This document shows positions 1 to 9,915 of a stretch of DNA of 64,000 nt, piece by piece. Below the pieces are notes generated by a model. That model was not told the DNA's origin. It worked only from the letters and a program-made list of their open reading frames with translations, and did not search any database. The translations under genes and the position numbers were made by a program. Location of the stretch: the NCBI GenBank assembly GCA_000017645.1, contig CP000782.1:62001-126000 (forward strand), read 5' to 3'. Within the stretch, counting starts at the first letter, position 1. The number at the start of each line of letters is the position of its first letter. The DNA comes from Xanthobacter autotrophicus Py2. GTDB lineage: Bacteria > Pseudomonadota > Alphaproteobacteria > Rhizobiales > Xanthobacteraceae.

Positions 1-34
1 ACGAGAATGATGCGCGCCCTAAGGATGCCGGTCC

Positions 35-48
35 TTAATCGAGATTAA
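35..48. promoter_or_regulatory. Short inverted repeat upstream of metal-resistance genes
   Basis: TTAATC-GA-GATTAA is a perfect 6-bp inverted repeat about 125 bp before the first small gene of the metal operon. It could be an operator for a metal-responsive regulator. No regulator gene lies beside it in the window, so this is inference from symmetry and position only. Confidence 0.25.
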
Positions 49-173
49 AGATGCCTGACCGGGCCATCAGCTAACTTCAAAAATCAAGAAGTGGGAGGGC
101 ATGAGCGGCATGGGGCGAAAGCGCCAGCAATGCCGTCCTCTATAGCCATGCCCCCTGAGCAGGAGCCATCGGA

Positions 174-413
174 ATGAGCACTAACTCTGTCGACCAAATC
201 AAGATTCCCGAGCATTCGGTTCCGGATCACTCATCCTGTTGCGGGGGCCATGCCGGCGCAGAAGCCGCGGAGAAAACGAATGCTCACGGCTCCTGCGGAA
301 AACACGAAAGCGCGGCGGCGCCCGACGTGGCCGTGCCAGCGAGCGATCAAGACCATTCGGTCTCCAGCGCCGGTCATCATCCGAAGAAGTCCGGCTGCTG
401 CAGCGGCAGCTGA
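174..413 (+). CDS. Small Cys/His-rich putative metal-binding peptide
   Basis: This 79-residue ORF has paired cysteines near its N-terminal third (SCCGG), a central SCGKH and a C-terminal SGCCSGS, with histidines between them. It has no membrane segment or signal peptide. Composition and position directly before a heavy-metal ATPase suggest a cytosolic metal-binding or chaperone-like peptide. GCAGGAGCC precedes the ATG at good spacing, which supports translation. I do not recognise a named family. An overlapping ORF in another frame starts inside it, but the ATPase is better started downstream at 485, so the two genes need not overlap. Confidence 0.55.
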   Translation: MSTNSVDQIKIPEHSVPDHSSCCGGHAGAEAAEKTNAHGSCGKHESAAAPDVAVPASDQDHSVSSAGHHPKKSGCCSGS

Positions 414-484
414 CAGCGAGATCCGTGAAAGAGTGGATGATTGTAGGCGGGCATCCGCTCCGACTTCGACAGGAGACGACGATT

Positions 485-2893
485 GTGACGACCACAACAA
501 TTGACGTGGAGCAATTTTTCGATGTGCTCGATCCACTCGTGGTCGAAAAGCACCTGCGACGGTTGCCAGGTGTCACCTCCGTCGCCATGAACTTCGCATC
601 CGGCACGGCTACTGTCAGCTTTGACGAAAGACGCATCCGTCTGGAAGCTATCCAGGCTGAGGTGAGCGCCTGCGGCTTCCATTGCCGCGGCGAGGTGGTT
701 CCAAGGCATCAGTGCGTGCCGAACGAGACGACCGTGCCACCGGCGCATCCGGCAGCGCCGCATCGCCATGATGCTGGTCACCCGGGTCACGGGGCGCATC
801 CGGCCGCCGGGACGCAGGACAAAGCGATGCCGATCTCCCACGATGCCATGGCCCATGAGATGGGTCATGGCGCGGGGATGGACATGCAGGGCATGGTCCG
901 GGATATGCGCAATCGGTTCTGGGTCGCGTTGATTTTTTCGGTTCCGATATTTCTGCTGCAGCCGATGGGCATGGATTTCCTGCGCATTGATCCGCCATTC
1001 GGTTTCGATCGTGAAATCCTGCTTTTCGTTCTCGCGAGTGCCGCGATCCTCTATCCGAGCTGGCCCTTCGTCGTCGCGGCGATCCGCGCGCTGCGCAACG
1101 GCGTGCTCAACATGGCGGTATTGGTGCTACTCAGTGTTGGCACGGGCTACCTGTTCAGCGTCGGATCGACTTTTTTCTTCAAGGGTCAGCAGTTCTACGA
1201 GGCTGTTGCCGTTCTGCTGGTATTCATCCTGCTCGGACACTGGCTTGAGATGCGTGCACGAGCAGGCGCGTCCGAGGCAATCCGTCAGCTCATGGACCTC
1301 GCGCCGCCCAAAGCCACAGTGCTCAGGGGCGGAGCCGAGATCGAGATCCCAACCGCCGAGGTCCTACTCGGCGATACGGTCATTCTGCGTCCCGGCAACA
1401 AGATCCCTGTGGATGGCGAGGTTTTCGAAGGACGCTCTGATGTCGATGAATCGATGTTAACGGGCGAGTCGATGCCGGTCTCGAAGAAGTCTGGCGACAT
1501 GGTGATCGGAGCCACGATCAACAAGAGTGGCAGCTTGCGCTACAAGGCGACGAAGGTGGGCGCCGACACGGCCCTCGCCCAAATCGTAAAGCTCGTCCAG
1601 GAAGCGCAGAATTCCAAAGCGCCGGCGCAGCTTCTCGCCGATCGGGCTTCGCAATGGCTGGTGCTCGCGGCGGTCCTGATCGGTCTCGTCACCTTCGCGG
1701 TCTGGTATTTCTGGATCGGTCAGACCCTCCTCTTCGCGCTGACGCTGACCATCACCGTCTTTGTCATCGCCTGTCCCGATGCACTCGGGCTCGCCACGCC
1801 GATGGCGGTAATGGTGGGAACCGGGCTCGGTGCCATGAACGGCATCCTGTTTAAGAACGCTTCCGCGCTGGAAGACGCGACCAAGCTCGACGTCATCGTT
1901 TTCGACAAGACCGGCACACTGACCATGGGCCAGCCGCGCGTGGTCGACGTGATCGCCGCAGGCCAGGCGTCACCGGATGAGGTGCTGCGAATGGCGGCCG
2001 CCGTCGAGCACGGTTCGGATCATCCGCTCGCGCTGGCGATCATCGAACGCGCTGAAGGACTCACGGTGCCGGACGCGCAGTCGTTTCTCAATCTCGAGGG
2101 GAAAGGTGCTCGCGCAGAGATCGAGGGTCAAACGACGTTTCTCGGCAACCGCCGGCTCATGGACGAAGAAAAGATCGGCCTTGACGAACTCGCCGATGCG
2201 GCAGAGCAGTTGAAGGGCGCCGGCCGAACCGTGGTTCACGTGGCCCGTGGTGGCCGCCTTCTCGGCCTCGTCGCGATCGCCGACGCACCGCGCCCGACCG
2301 CCCAGGCGACCGTAGCCAAGCTGCGCGAGCGTGGCGTGCAGGTCGCCATGCTGACCGGCGACAACGCCGGCACAGCGAAGCGAATTGCCGCAACTCTTGG
2401 CATCGACATGGTGCTCGCCGATGTACTGCCCGGCCAGAAGGCGGCGAAGATTCAGGAATTGCAGGCTCAAGGCCACAAAGTCGGCATGGTTGGCGACGGC
2501 GTCAACGACGCTCCGGCACTCACGCAGGCCGACGTGGGGTTCGCCATCGGTGCGGGAACGGACGTCGCCATCGAGAGCGCCGACGTCGTGTTGATGAAGA
2601 GCGATCCATACGACATCGTCGGCGCCATCGAGCTCTCCCGCGCGACCCTGCGCAAGATGCATCAGAACCTGTGGTGGGCCGTGGCCTATAATGTCATCGC
2701 CTTTCCGCTCGCAGCGGGCGTGCTCTACCCAATGCTCCTGAGCCCTGAAATCGCCGCTCTCGCCATGTCTGGCAGCTCGGCTCTGGTGGCGATCAACGCA
2801 CTGATGCTCAAGCGCACACGGCTGGCCGGCATCACGCGCGGTACTAGAGTTCAAAGCAGTCCGACGGAAACCGCGGTTGAGGCAGTGGCGTGA
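485..2893 (+). CDS. P1B-type heavy-metal (probably copper) translocating ATPase with CPD motif
   Basis: An integral inner-membrane pump, probably exporting copper or a related metal. I start it at GTG 485, with AGGAG 9 nt upstream, giving 802 aa. The N-terminus has an HMA-like fold (about residues 8-65) without the usual CxxC, followed by a His/Met-rich stretch typical of CopB-like pumps. Visible motifs are TGES in the actuator domain, DKTGTLT (aspartate about 474) for phosphorylation, HP (SDHPLA), and [10 protein letters not shown] in the hinge. The transmembrane metal motif reads CPD (C430-P431-D432) instead of CPC, CPH or SPC. The C-terminal membrane segment keeps a Met/Ser-rich [13 protein letters not shown] motif. 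It is followed at once by an MFS gene with a 4-nt overlap. Copper is the best guess from context; specificity is unproven. Confidence 0.88.
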   Translation: MTTTTIDVEQFFDVLDPLVVEKHLRRLPGVTSVAMNFASGTATVSFDERRIRLEAIQAEVSACGFHCRGEVVPRHQCVPNETTVPPAHPAAPHRHDAGHPGHGAHPAAGTQDKAMPISHDAMAHEMGHGAGMDMQGMVRDMRNRFWVALIFSVPIFLLQPMGMDFLRIDPPFGFDREILLFVLASAAILYPSWPFVVAAIRALRNGVLNMAVLVLLSVGTGYLFSVGSTFFFKGQQFYEAVAVLLVFILLGHWLEMRARAGASEAIRQLMDLAPPKATVLRGGAEIEIPTAEVLLGDTVILRPGNKIPVDGEVFEGRSDVDESMLTGESMPVSKKSGDMVIGATINKSGSLRYKATKVGADTALAQIVKLVQEAQNSKAPAQLLADRASQWLVLAAVLIGLVTFAVWYFWIGQTLLFALTLTITVFVIACPDALGLATPMAVMVGTGLGAMNGILFKNASALEDATKLDVIVFDKTGTLTMGQPRVVDVIAAGQASPDEVLRMAAAVEHGSDHPLALAIIERAEGLTVPDAQSFLNLEGKGARAEIEGQTTFLGNRRLMDEEKIGLDELADAAEQLKGAGRTVVHVARGGRLLGLVAIADAPRPTAQATVAKLRERGVQVAMLTGDNAGTAKRIAATLGIDMVLADVLPGQKAAKIQELQAQGHKVGMVGDGVNDAPALTQADVGFAIGAGTDVAIESADVVLMKSDPYDIVGAIELSRATLRKMHQNLWWAVAYNVIAFPLAAGVLYPMLLSPEIAALAMSGSSALVAINALMLKRTRLAGITRGTRVQSSPTETAVEAVA

Positions 2894-4152
2894 TCGCGGT
2901 GAACGTCTTCCAACCACTGCGATGGTGGATGATGTTCTCATTGCTGTTGGCAATGTTTACGATTTCCGTTGGCTATGGGTTCCTTCTGCCGATACTTCCG
3001 CTTGCGATTGAACGGATCGCAGGAACGGCGGAACCTACTATCCTATCGCGGCATACCGGCATGCTGACCGGAACCTACACCCTCGCGCTGTTTTTGTTCG
3101 CACCACTATGGGGCCGCCTTGCCGATCGGCATGGTAGCCGCCCCGTGCTGCTCGCGGGACTGATGGGGTTCTCCTTGACGCTGGCACTGTTTGCGCTCGC
3201 CAATGGCGTCCCGCTGCTCTATCTCGGCCGCTTCCTGAACGGGTTGTTCGCAGCTTCCATTGTGCCCGCAGCCTATGCCCTAGTCGGCGACTATGCTCGC
3301 ACGAAGGAATGGCGCGCCCGCCGCTTTGCTCTGCTCAACATTGCCGGTGCCATTGGCTTCCTAGTCGGGCCGATGCTGGGAAGCTTCACCGTCGTCGTCG
3401 CCCGAGGACTCTTCCCAAGTTCAGGCGAGGACGCAGTTTCTCTTTCACCCTATGTAGCCACATCAGGTTTTTCGTTCCTGGTGGCGCTGGCAGTATGGTT
3501 CTTCGTGCCTGACGCCATGGAGCGCGGCATAAATCAGGAAGGAGTTGCAAGCGGACCCGAGGGCCGCGCCGCCCTGCCACGCCTCCTTGTCATTTCGTTC
3601 GTAACCGCCGCGGCTGTGGGCGCCTTCGAAGTTGGCCTCTCGCTTCGCGGATTGCAAGTTCTCGACATGAGTACCTATCAGATCGGGCTCATGTTCAGTG
3701 TGTGCAGCCTCGTCATGTTGGTCGCCCAAATGATCGTCTTCTCACCGTTCGTGAAGCCGGAGACCACGCGCTGGTTCCTCATGCCCGCTCTCGCTGTCTT
3801 GGCAGCGAGTGTCGCGGCCGTGCCGTTTGCCTCAGCGACCACGTCCACTGTGTTCGTCGTAGCCGCGATCGCGGCCAGCGCTGGTATCCTCTCCCCCATT
3901 GCGACGTACTGGATTTCGCTCAGTGCCGGGGAAAGGCAAGGAGCGGCATTGGGTCGCCAGACTGCGGCTGCGAGTCTTGGCCAAGCCGCCGGATCGGCCG
4001 CCGGCGGTCTGCTGTTTGGCGTTTCCTTCGTGCCGAACGCGCCTTTCACGCTCGCGGCCCTCGCTGTGCTGGGAGGCTTCGTCGCAAGTCTGGGTATCCC
4101 GGGCCTGCTGGCACGGGTGAACGGTCTCGCCGCTCTTGAAGCGGCGCGCTGA
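2890..4152 (+). CDS. Major facilitator superfamily transporter
   Basis: A 420-residue polytopic protein with about 12 hydrophobic segments. The classic MFS loop between helices 2 and 3 is present as [12 protein letters not shown]. It starts at a GTG overlapping the ATPase stop (GTGA), so the two are translationally coupled. Substrate cannot be read from sequence. Its position suggests a co-regulated efflux function in the metal operon, but drug or metabolite efflux is equally possible. Confidence 0.82.
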   Translation: MIAVNVFQPLRWWMMFSLLLAMFTISVGYGFLLPILPLAIERIAGTAEPTILSRHTGMLTGTYTLALFLFAPLWGRLADRHGSRPVLLAGLMGFSLTLALFALANGVPLLYLGRFLNGLFAASIVPAAYALVGDYARTKEWRARRFALLNIAGAIGFLVGPMLGSFTVVVARGLFPSSGEDAVSLSPYVATSGFSFLVALAVWFFVPDAMERGINQEGVASGPEGRAALPRLLVISFVTAAAVGAFEVGLSLRGLQVLDMSTYQIGLMFSVCSLVMLVAQMIVFSPFVKPETTRWFLMPALAVLAASVAAVPFASATTSTVFVVAAIAASAGILSPIATYWISLSAGERQGAALGRQTAAASLGQAAGSAAGGLLFGVSFVPNAPFTLAALAVLGGFVASLGIPGLLARVNGLAALEAAR

Positions 4153-4346
4153 CGTATTTCGGCGACTTGAAATCGCGATTCAGCGAGAGTGTAGAAGTGA
4201 CGAACTGGAGAGCCAAAGATATCCAACTGAATTGGATGGCCCCTCCGCTGAACGCCTGTCTACGTCGGCAGGCGGCTACTCTTTTGTAGCGTAATTGCAA
4301 CGGTCGATACGTCAGCATGCGACAGATCTCATGATGGGAAATCCAG

Positions 4347-5165
4347 ATGGGCAAGAAAGAAAAACGTGAGGCTATCGGCCAAGAACTTCACGACCTCCAG
4401 GTGGATTTGGCGCGTCTTCAGAAGCACCTCATCAAATCCGGCAAGAAGGTTCTCGTGATATTCGAAGGACGGGACGCCTCCGGCAAGGATGGAACGATAA
4501 AACGAATCGTTGAGCATCTCAGCCCGCGCGAGACGCGCGTGGTCGCGCTGGGCAAGCCGTCCGATCGCGACCAGAAGTCCTGGTATTTCCAACGTTGGGT
4601 GCCGCACCTCCCGGCAGGCGGGGAAATCGTGCTGTTCAACCGCAGTTGGTACAACCGCGCTGGAGTCGAGCGGGTGATGGGGTTCTGCAGCAACGAGGAA
4701 TATGACGAGTTCCTCATGACGGCTCCGCTGTTCGAACAACTGCTCGCCCATTGCGGCGTCACTATTCTCAAATACTATTTGGATATCTCGCGAACTGAAC
4801 AAAAACGCCGGCTAAGAGATCGACGGGACGATCCGCTCAAGCAGTGGAAGCTGAGTCCCATCGACGACACAGCGATAAAGCACTGGGACGATTATAGCGC
4901 AGCGCGGAACGAGATGCTGGCTCGCACGCACACGCCATTTGCGCCCTGGACAGTCGTGCGCGCGGCCGCCCTCCAGCGTGATCACTTTATCCGCATCGCC
5001 ATTCACAACCCCGCGGACCAACTTGGGCTCGCCATGCTCCCGCGTTGCGCGACCACCATTTTTCGCGGCCGCTATAAATTAGTGCGCAAAGATCTGGGAC
5101 GACACTTCGAGCCTCTTCAACGTCGCTCTCCTCAAGTGCCAATGTTGCTATTGCAGATACCGTAA
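4347..5165 (+). CDS. PPK2-family polyphosphate kinase with replaced C-terminus
   Basis: PPK2 enzymes transfer phosphate between polyphosphate and nucleotides in the cytosol. The Walker A region (FEGRDASGKDG, about residues 39-49), the NRSWYNRAGVERVMGF block and the RRLRDR lid are all present, so the catalytic core to about residue 205 (TPFAPWTVVRA) is intact. After that point the usual C-terminal helix of the family is absent and the last 65 residues are unrelated. The stretch from 4987 to the stop is antisense to the convergent TIR gene. A recombination junction near 4970 is the simplest explanation. Activity may survive, as only the last helix is lost. Confidence 0.8.
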   Translation: MGKKEKREAIGQELHDLQVDLARLQKHLIKSGKKVLVIFEGRDASGKDGTIKRIVEHLSPRETRVVALGKPSDRDQKSWYFQRWVPHLPAGGEIVLFNRSWYNRAGVERVMGFCSNEEYDEFLMTAPLFEQLLAHCGVTILKYYLDISRTEQKRRLRDRRDDPLKQWKLSPIDDTAIKHWDDYSAARNEMLARTHTPFAPWTVVRAAALQRDHFIRIAIHNPADQLGLAMLPRCATTIFRGRYKLVRKDLGRHFEPLQRRSPQVPMLLLQIP

Positions 5166-5712
5166 AGGAAGGAGCCCTTTCGTTCACTGAATAGGACGTA
5201 TACAAACCCGACTCGTTTCTAAAGGCGACAAGGGTCTGGACCAACGCTGCATGTAGCAGACGAACCCGTTCGACCAACGCGTGAATCTTAGTTTGGCGAG
5301 TCGAAATCAAGTGGGGGGGGTGAAAAGTCCCTTTACAGAAGTCGACAAGTCTTCTGAAGGCGTCGTCGGCGCGTCGTCCATTCCAGCAGATCAATTCAAA
5401 GCCTTGACGCTCGGCGTAGGATAGGAATATTGGCGCATTGGTTTTTTCAAGAAATACCTGCACAAGCTTGCCGGCCTGCTGTGCGAAGCGTGCCTCAGCT
5501 TTCACGAACTGGCTATTGACTGATGACGCAGTCCAGCAAGTCAAGACAAGAGCTGCGGAATGCAATTTTTCTTCGATTACTTGCTCCCAAGGGGCTTCGG
5601 CGGGGATATCGCGGTCCCACCAAATGGAGAGCCCTTCTGCGCGAAGCGCTTCAAGCAAAGTTGCCACTCGCGGCTCATCTTCACGGGCGTATGACAGAAA
5701 CATGAAGGACAT
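4987..5712 (-). CDS. TIR-domain protein, possibly 3' truncated
   Basis: A 241-residue protein started at the methionine preceding FMFLSYAREDEP. Residues 1-140 form a bacterial TIR domain: FLSYAREDE in strand A, the IWWDRDI box 2 region, a conserved EEKLHSAALVLTCWT strand and SQFVKAEARFA helix. The C-terminal 100 residues match no family I know, and the final 30 are encoded by DNA shared antisense with the PPK2 gene, so the natural end may be missing. Bacterial TIR proteins are often NADases or effectors of antiphage systems; no partner sensor is adjacent. Base composition is more AT-rich than neighbours, consistent with acquisition. Confidence 0.75.
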   Translation of the reverse strand: MSFMFLSYAREDEPRVATLLEALRAEGLSIWWDRDIPAEAPWEQVIEEKLHSAALVLTCWTASSVNSQFVKAEARFAQQAGKLVQVFLEKTNAPIFLSYAERQGFELICWNGRRADDAFRRLVDFCKGTFHPPHLISTRQTKIHALVERVRLLHAALVQTLVAFRNESGLYTSYSVNERAPSFTVSAIATLALEESDVEEARSVVPDLCALIYSGREKWWSRNAGAWRAQVGPRGCEWRCG

Positions 5713-6036
5713 AAATGTGTCACTGCGCGTTAATTGAAAATACTGAAGAAATGATGAGTTTAATATCGGGATATAGCATGTCAACCCTTAAAAGGTTCGA
5801 GGTGTGTGACCGACGACACGGCCGCAGCGAAGGCCGACCGGTGCAATTCATACCAGCGACCGGTGCCGGCCGTGCAGATCTCCAGGGCTTTTGTTTTTGG
5901 CGTTTAAGCACGATACGAGTAGACCGCGGTCCAATCTAGGTGTCTAAAATGCTTGCTCAGCGCACCTCAGGGTTGAAATTGCAGCGTGATCTTGCGCGGT
6001 CGTGAAGTATTGGGTGCCATTGCGCCTGTTGGTTAT
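5713..6036. other. Intergenic stretch without convincing gene
   Basis: About 320 bp between the TIR start and the IS left end. It must hold the TIR promoter. Short ORFs here lack coding character. An imperfect repeat of CGACCGG/CCGGTC around 5837-5875 could form a hairpin. No other signal is seen. Confidence 0.4.
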
Positions 6037-6097
6037 TGACCTGAGCCCCTAAACCTCCTCGAGATTTAGGTAGAGTCCGTCGACACGGAGACGGGCG

Positions 6098-6366
6098 ATG
6101 CGTGCCTCACGGTTCACCGAGGAACAGATCATTGGGATGCTGAAGGAGCAGGAGGCAGGCGCGAAGACGGCGGACGTCTGCCGCAAGCACGGCATCTCCT
6201 CGGCCACCTTCTACAAGTTCAAGGCCAAGTACGGCGGCATGGACGTTTCCGATGCCCGGCGGCTGAGAAGGCGCTCGAGGATGAGAACGCCCGGCTGAAG
6301 AAGCTGCTTGCCGAGCAGATGCTGGACAACGCCATCCTGAAGGATGTGGCTTCAAAAAAATGGTGA
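6098..6366 (+). pseudogene. IS orfA, frameshifted
   Basis: The first 57 residues (FTEEQIIGMLKEQEAG ... VSDARRL) are a typical orfA helix-turn-helix. At 6264-6271 the sequence reads CTGAGAAGGCG, where homologous elements would read CTGAAGGCG (LKALEDEN). Two extra bases (or one missing) throw the frame. The expected continuation [16 protein letters not shown] resumes in the next frame from 6271 and ends at TGA 6364-6366. The transposase of this copy is therefore probably not made, unless the sequence carries an error here. Confidence 0.8.
6354..6360 (+). other. A7 slippery site for programmed -1 frameshift (orfA/orfB)
   Basis: AAAAAAA lies directly before the orfA TGA, and the orfB ATG begins on its last A (6360). 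This is the canonical arrangement for -1 frameshifting that yields the OrfAB transposase in IS3-family elements. Confidence 0.75.
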
Positions 6367-7199
6367 CGCCCGATGCGAGGCGCAAAGCCGTGGCTCAGGC
6401 CTGTGCGGAGCATGGGGTGAGCCAGCGTCGGGCGTGCAAGGCGCTGGGCGTCGATCGCACCAGCGTGCGCTACCGGAGCGACCGCCCCGACGATGCGAGG
6501 GTGCGAGAAGCCATGAAGGCCGTGGTCGGCGAGCGCCGCAGGTTCGGCTATCGGCGGATCCACGTCATGCTCAGGCGCCAGGGCATCGTCATGAACCACA
6601 AGAAGCTGCGCCGGCTCTACCGGGAGGAGAAGCTCCAGGTGCGCCGGCGCGGGGGCCGCAAGCGGGCGCTCGGCACACGCCGGCCCATGGGGGTGCCGGA
6701 TCGGATCAACGTCCGCTGGAGCCTCGACTTCGTGTCGGATGCCTTCACGGATGGACGGCGCTTCCGGGTGCTGGCCGTGGTCGACGACTTCAGTCGGGAA
6801 TGCCTGGCGCTGGTGGCCGACACCTCGCTGTCCGGCCTTCGGGTGACGCGCGAGCTCGATGCGCTCATGGCCATCCGGGGCAGGCCCTCGACCATCGTCT
6901 CGGACAACGGCACCGAACTGACCTCGGTGGCGGTTCTCAAGTGGTGCCAGCACACCGGCATCGAATGGCACTATGTCGCTCCGGGCAAGCCCATGCAGAA
7001 CGGCTTCGTGGAGAGCTTCAATGGCCGGTTCCGGGACGAGTGTCTGAATGAGACCCTGTTCTCGACCCTGGCGCAGGCCCGCGCCACAATCAGCTTATGG
7101 AAGGAGGACTATAACCTCAACCGGCCTCACTCGGCGCTGGGCCACCGAACCCCAGCCGAGTTTGCCGCAACACTCACACTGGAAACCGTGGCCGCCTGA
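6360..7199 (+). CDS. IS3-family transposase OrfB (DDE integrase core)
   Basis: A 279-residue protein with the HTH_21-like N-terminus ([15 protein letters not shown]) and an rve integrase core. The catalytic triad is readable: D in [11 protein letters not shown] in [10 protein letters not shown] in [12 protein letters not shown]. The C-terminus [19 protein letters not shown] is diagnostic of the family. OrfB is intact and acts as part of an OrfAB fusion made by frameshifting. Because orfA is broken, this copy is likely defective on its own but could be mobilised by an intact copy. Confidence 0.9.
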   Translation: MVTPDARRKAVAQACAEHGVSQRRACKALGVDRTSVRYRSDRPDDARVREAMKAVVGERRRFGYRRIHVMLRRQGIVMNHKKLRRLYREEKLQVRRRGGRKRALGTRRPMGVPDRINVRWSLDFVSDAFTDGRRFRVLAVVDDFSRECLALVADTSLSGLRVTRELDALMAIRGRPSTIVSDNGTELTSVAVLKWCQHTGIEWHYVAPGKPMQNGFVESFNGRFRDECLNETLFSTLAQARATISLWKEDYNLNRPHSALGHRTPAEFAATLTLETVAA

Positions 7200-7256
7200 G
7201 GCCACAAATCAACCTGCGGACTCTGCTCCTGAACTCGACGAGAAATGGGGCTCACG

Positions 7257-8827
7257 TCACCCGGCGCGCCATTCCAGAATAGTCGTTTGCACGCTGCTGG
7301 AAAGCCTTGAAAAGCAAGGTCGCTCGAGATCGAACGCGCGTCCGCCGAGGCCCGCGAGCGTGCGCCGGGCTGGCGCCACCTGGGCGGTGGGGCTTCTGGC
7401 GAAGCCCTTGGTGCGCGGCACGAACGGCGTGGCGCTGTCGCACACCTCCAGGAAGCGGCTCACCTGATCGGCGAGCCTTTGGTTGCGGTGGGGAGCCTCA
7501 CACAGAGCGAGCGCGCGGTGGTCGAGCCCTCATCCTTGAAATCGTCCCAGGCCTTGCCGAAGTCGATCTCGGATGTCGGCGGATCGAGCGGGATGGCCGT
7601 GGCGCGGTATTCGGCCTCGCTGGGCAGGCGCCCGCGCTTCATGGCATCGTTGCGGAACTCGGACACCTCGCGCAACGCACGCCGAATGCTGCGGTTCTCA
7701 TCGATGGATGACAGCAGCCACGCGGGCAGAGGCGCCAACACATCTGGAGCCGGCTTGAGATGCGCCCGCTCGCGCAGCAAGGCGAGGCGCCTGGCCACCA
7801 CGGCCCGGCGGAATTGAGGCGGCCCTACATCCAGCTTGGCGGGAAAGGGGGCTTCGCGTTCGATGCGGTCGAGATCGCTCGCGGTCAGGGTCAAGCGACC
7901 ACGGCGTCCGCCGATGATGGCCTCATACTCGTTGGCGAGGACCGCGATCACGACGGCGCAGTTGGGAATTTCCTCCACGAGACGCACCGCTTGGGTGAGG
8001 GCGTGCACGAACAGGCCCTCGTCTCCGAACCGCACGGTGTTTTCCACCTGATCGAAGCCCAGAACGAGGCAGCCGCGCACCAATTGGGCCAGCCCGCCCA
8101 GGTTGCGGATGACCTCTATGCGCTGCCTGGGGGTCGTGATCGGAACGAGGAGGAACTCGGCCATATGCTTGTCCACCTGGCCGTGTCGCAGATAGTTGAG
8201 CGCCGATGCGTCCCCGTGTCCGGCCAGCAGGACGGCGCCTATGAAGCCGCCGGGCAGATCGTCGGTTAGCCAGGCCCGAGCCTCCCTGGCGATGCGCCGC
8301 CCAATTCTGAAGGCGAGCTCGAACTCGGTGTCGCTGTCGAGATCGTCGACGGCGCGCCGGAACTCCTGCTGGCGGGGCTGGTCCACGAAATCGAGGAGCT
8401 TGTCCGCCAGCCGCCGCAAAGGGCTGTGGCCGTCCTCGTCGCCGAAATGGCGAGCCGACAGCTCGCGGATCACCGCATCGAGCAGCCACACGTCATAGCT
8501 GGCGATGGTCACCGGCGCCGTGAGCTGCAGGATGACGGGAAACACGCTGTGCTGGCGGTGCTCCGTGAAAGGGATCACGCCACGCAGCATGGTGGAGAGG
8601 ACGTGGCTCTTGCCCGAGCCCGCCTCCCCCTTGACCAGGGCGATGCGCGCGCCGGGGCTCGGATTGAGCTTCAGAGCGTGGATGATGGCATCGAAGATGG
8701 CTTCGCGTGCCACCTGCTGATGCTGGGGCACGTCCATCTCCGCCAGCTCGCGCGCATTGCGGAAGTTGGCGATGGTGGTGAACAGGTCATCGTTGCGCGC
8801 ATCGAGAAAGGCGCTGACGAGCGGCAT
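7257..8827 (-). pseudogene. P-loop ATPase of an unassigned three-gene module, frameshifted and cut by the IS
   Basis: The 5' part codes for about 440 residues with a Walker A motif KGEAGSGKSH near residue 66 and hydrophobic strand CLVLGFDQVENT as a likely Walker B region (D-Q in place of D-E). Around 7495 the frame breaks: CTGTGTGAGG appears to carry an extra TG. Coding continues in another frame (RLADQVSRFLEVCDSATPF) until TGA 7257-7259, which is supplied by the IS terminal repeat itself. So the natural C-terminus is gone. It follows the gene ending at 8833 by 5 bp, as one operon. Role unknown; the layout resembles antiphage or antiplasmid ATPases, which is inference. Confidence 0.7.
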
Positions 8828-8832
8828 GGCGC

Positions 8833-9915
8833 CTACCCGCCAGCCGTGACGACAAAGTGCGCGCGATCTCGGCCCCAGGCGGTCTCGCTACGCATGCGCA
8901 GAATGGCGTCCATGTGCTCGGGCATGTCGAGGCGCGCGAGCTGGAGCCTGTTGGCGGACGCGGCGGCCACGAGGCGCTCCTTGAAGCTCTGGAGGGCGCC
9001 GGCATCGGGAAATTCCCAACCATAGGCGTCGTAGACCTGCGCGATGGAAACATGGCCCAGGAACGGTGGGGTGGTGAGCTTGGCTGCCACCTCGAGCACG
9101 CGGGCGGCAAATTCCGTCGCCCCGGCACCGGCCCCGAGCGGAGAGGACGGGTGCATGGCCTTGTCCGGCGCCGAGTGCGATGGTGCTGCGTCCACCGCGC
9201 GCGAGGCCGTTTCATCGGGCATCGCCGCAGGCCGGGCATTGCGAAGCGAGCGGACGACCACCGCCCTGCGCACGGCGTCCAGGTTTCCCGCCTTGAGCCC
9301 CACCGCGGCGCAGGCCAGCGCGCCCATGGCCTCGGGCAGGCTCTTGGCGGGCGCGCCCGCAAGGCCGGCGAGGATCACGCGCTCGGTCACCCCCGGCTTC
9401 TCGATCTGCGGAAACGGGCCCTTGCCGACGAACTCTCCGATGCCCGCCATCAGCGTGCGCCAGACCAGCTCCGAGCGCACGGCCGACGGGGCGCCGATCA
9501 GCTCCTTCGGCAGCCCGAAGCCAACGGCGACGATGGCGCCCATGCAGACCTCGGGATGGGACAGGCGCACGTCGCCCGCCTGCGGATCGAGCCCGAGGCA
9601 GGCCGGAAGAAGCTGCCGGACCAGCCCATCCATGCCTCGCCTCGCGCCGGCATCGGCGCCGAGCAGCGCCCGGGCGGCCGCGTGCCCGCTTGGGGTGAGG
9701 GTGATGGTCTTCTCGGCGGAGGCCAGCCCCTGGGTGATGAGGGCGGATTGGGCGTCTGCGCTCTGGTCCGCATCGAGGAAGGGGGCCAGGCGCCGGGCCA
9801 GCATCTTCTCGGACAAGCCGGATTTCTGCCCCGCGAGGCAAGCGAGCATGAGATCGGCCGATGAAAGGGGGGCGAAGCGCGCCGGGTCCGGACGGGGAAA
9901 TACGACGAGCGACAT
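8833..9915 (-). CDS. Unrecognised protein with winged-helix-like C-terminus, middle gene of three-gene module
   Basis: A 360-residue, mostly helical protein. The ATG overlaps the upstream stop (TGATG), so it is translationally coupled. The N-terminal 70 residues (LMLACLAGQKSGLSEKML, ITLTPSGHAAAR) look like a DNA-binding-like small domain. A Ser/Pro/Ala-rich linker at about 245-270 precedes a C-terminal domain (VSIAQVYDAYGWEFPDAG, ARLDMPEHMDAILRM) that looks like a winged helix ending in a conserved HFVV strand. No catalytic motif is seen. I cannot name the family. Likely a DNA-contacting or scaffold partner of the ATPase encoded 5 bp downstream. Confidence 0.65.
   Translation of the reverse strand: MSLVVFPRPDPARFAPLSSADLMLACLAGQKSGLSEKMLARRLAPFLDADQSADAQSALITQGLASAEKTITLTPSGHAAARALLGADAGARRGMDGLVRQLLPACLGLDPQAGDVRLSHPEVCMGAIVAVGFGLPKELIGAPSAVRSELVWRTLMAGIGEFVGKGPFPQIEKPGVTERVILAGLAGAPAKSLPEAMGALACAAVGLKAGNLDAVRRAVVVRSLRNARPAAMPDETASRAVDAAPSHSAPDKAMHPSSPLGAGAGATEFAARVLEVAAKLTTPPFLGHVSIAQVYDAYGWEFPDAGALQSFKERLVAAASANRLQLARLDMPEHMDAILRMRSETAWGRDRAHFVVTAGG

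Larger units (their letters stand above)
6037..7259 (+). mobile_element. IS3-family (IS407-like) insertion sequence, 1223 bp
   Basis: Terminal inverted repeats are visible: TGACCTGAGCCCC at 6037-6049 and the complement of TGACGTGAGCCCC at 7247-7259 (one mismatch in 13). Inside are an orfA with helix-turn-helix and an orfB with the DDE integrase core, overlapping at an A7 slippery tract, as in IS3-family elements. The family normally makes a 4-bp target duplication, but the flanks here (TTAT left, CCCG right) differ. This means a rearranged or recombined insertion. The right end truncates the leftward ATPase gene. Confidence 0.88.

Noticed and set aside
239..484. N-terminal extension of the P1B-ATPase starting at ATG 239
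   Set aside because: It overlaps the Cys/His-rich peptide gene in another frame, has an Arg-rich low-quality translation and no ribosome site; GTG 485 has AGGAG at 9 bp.
6033..7263. 4-bp target duplication around the IS3-family element
   Set aside because: Flanking tetramers TTAT and CCCG do not match.
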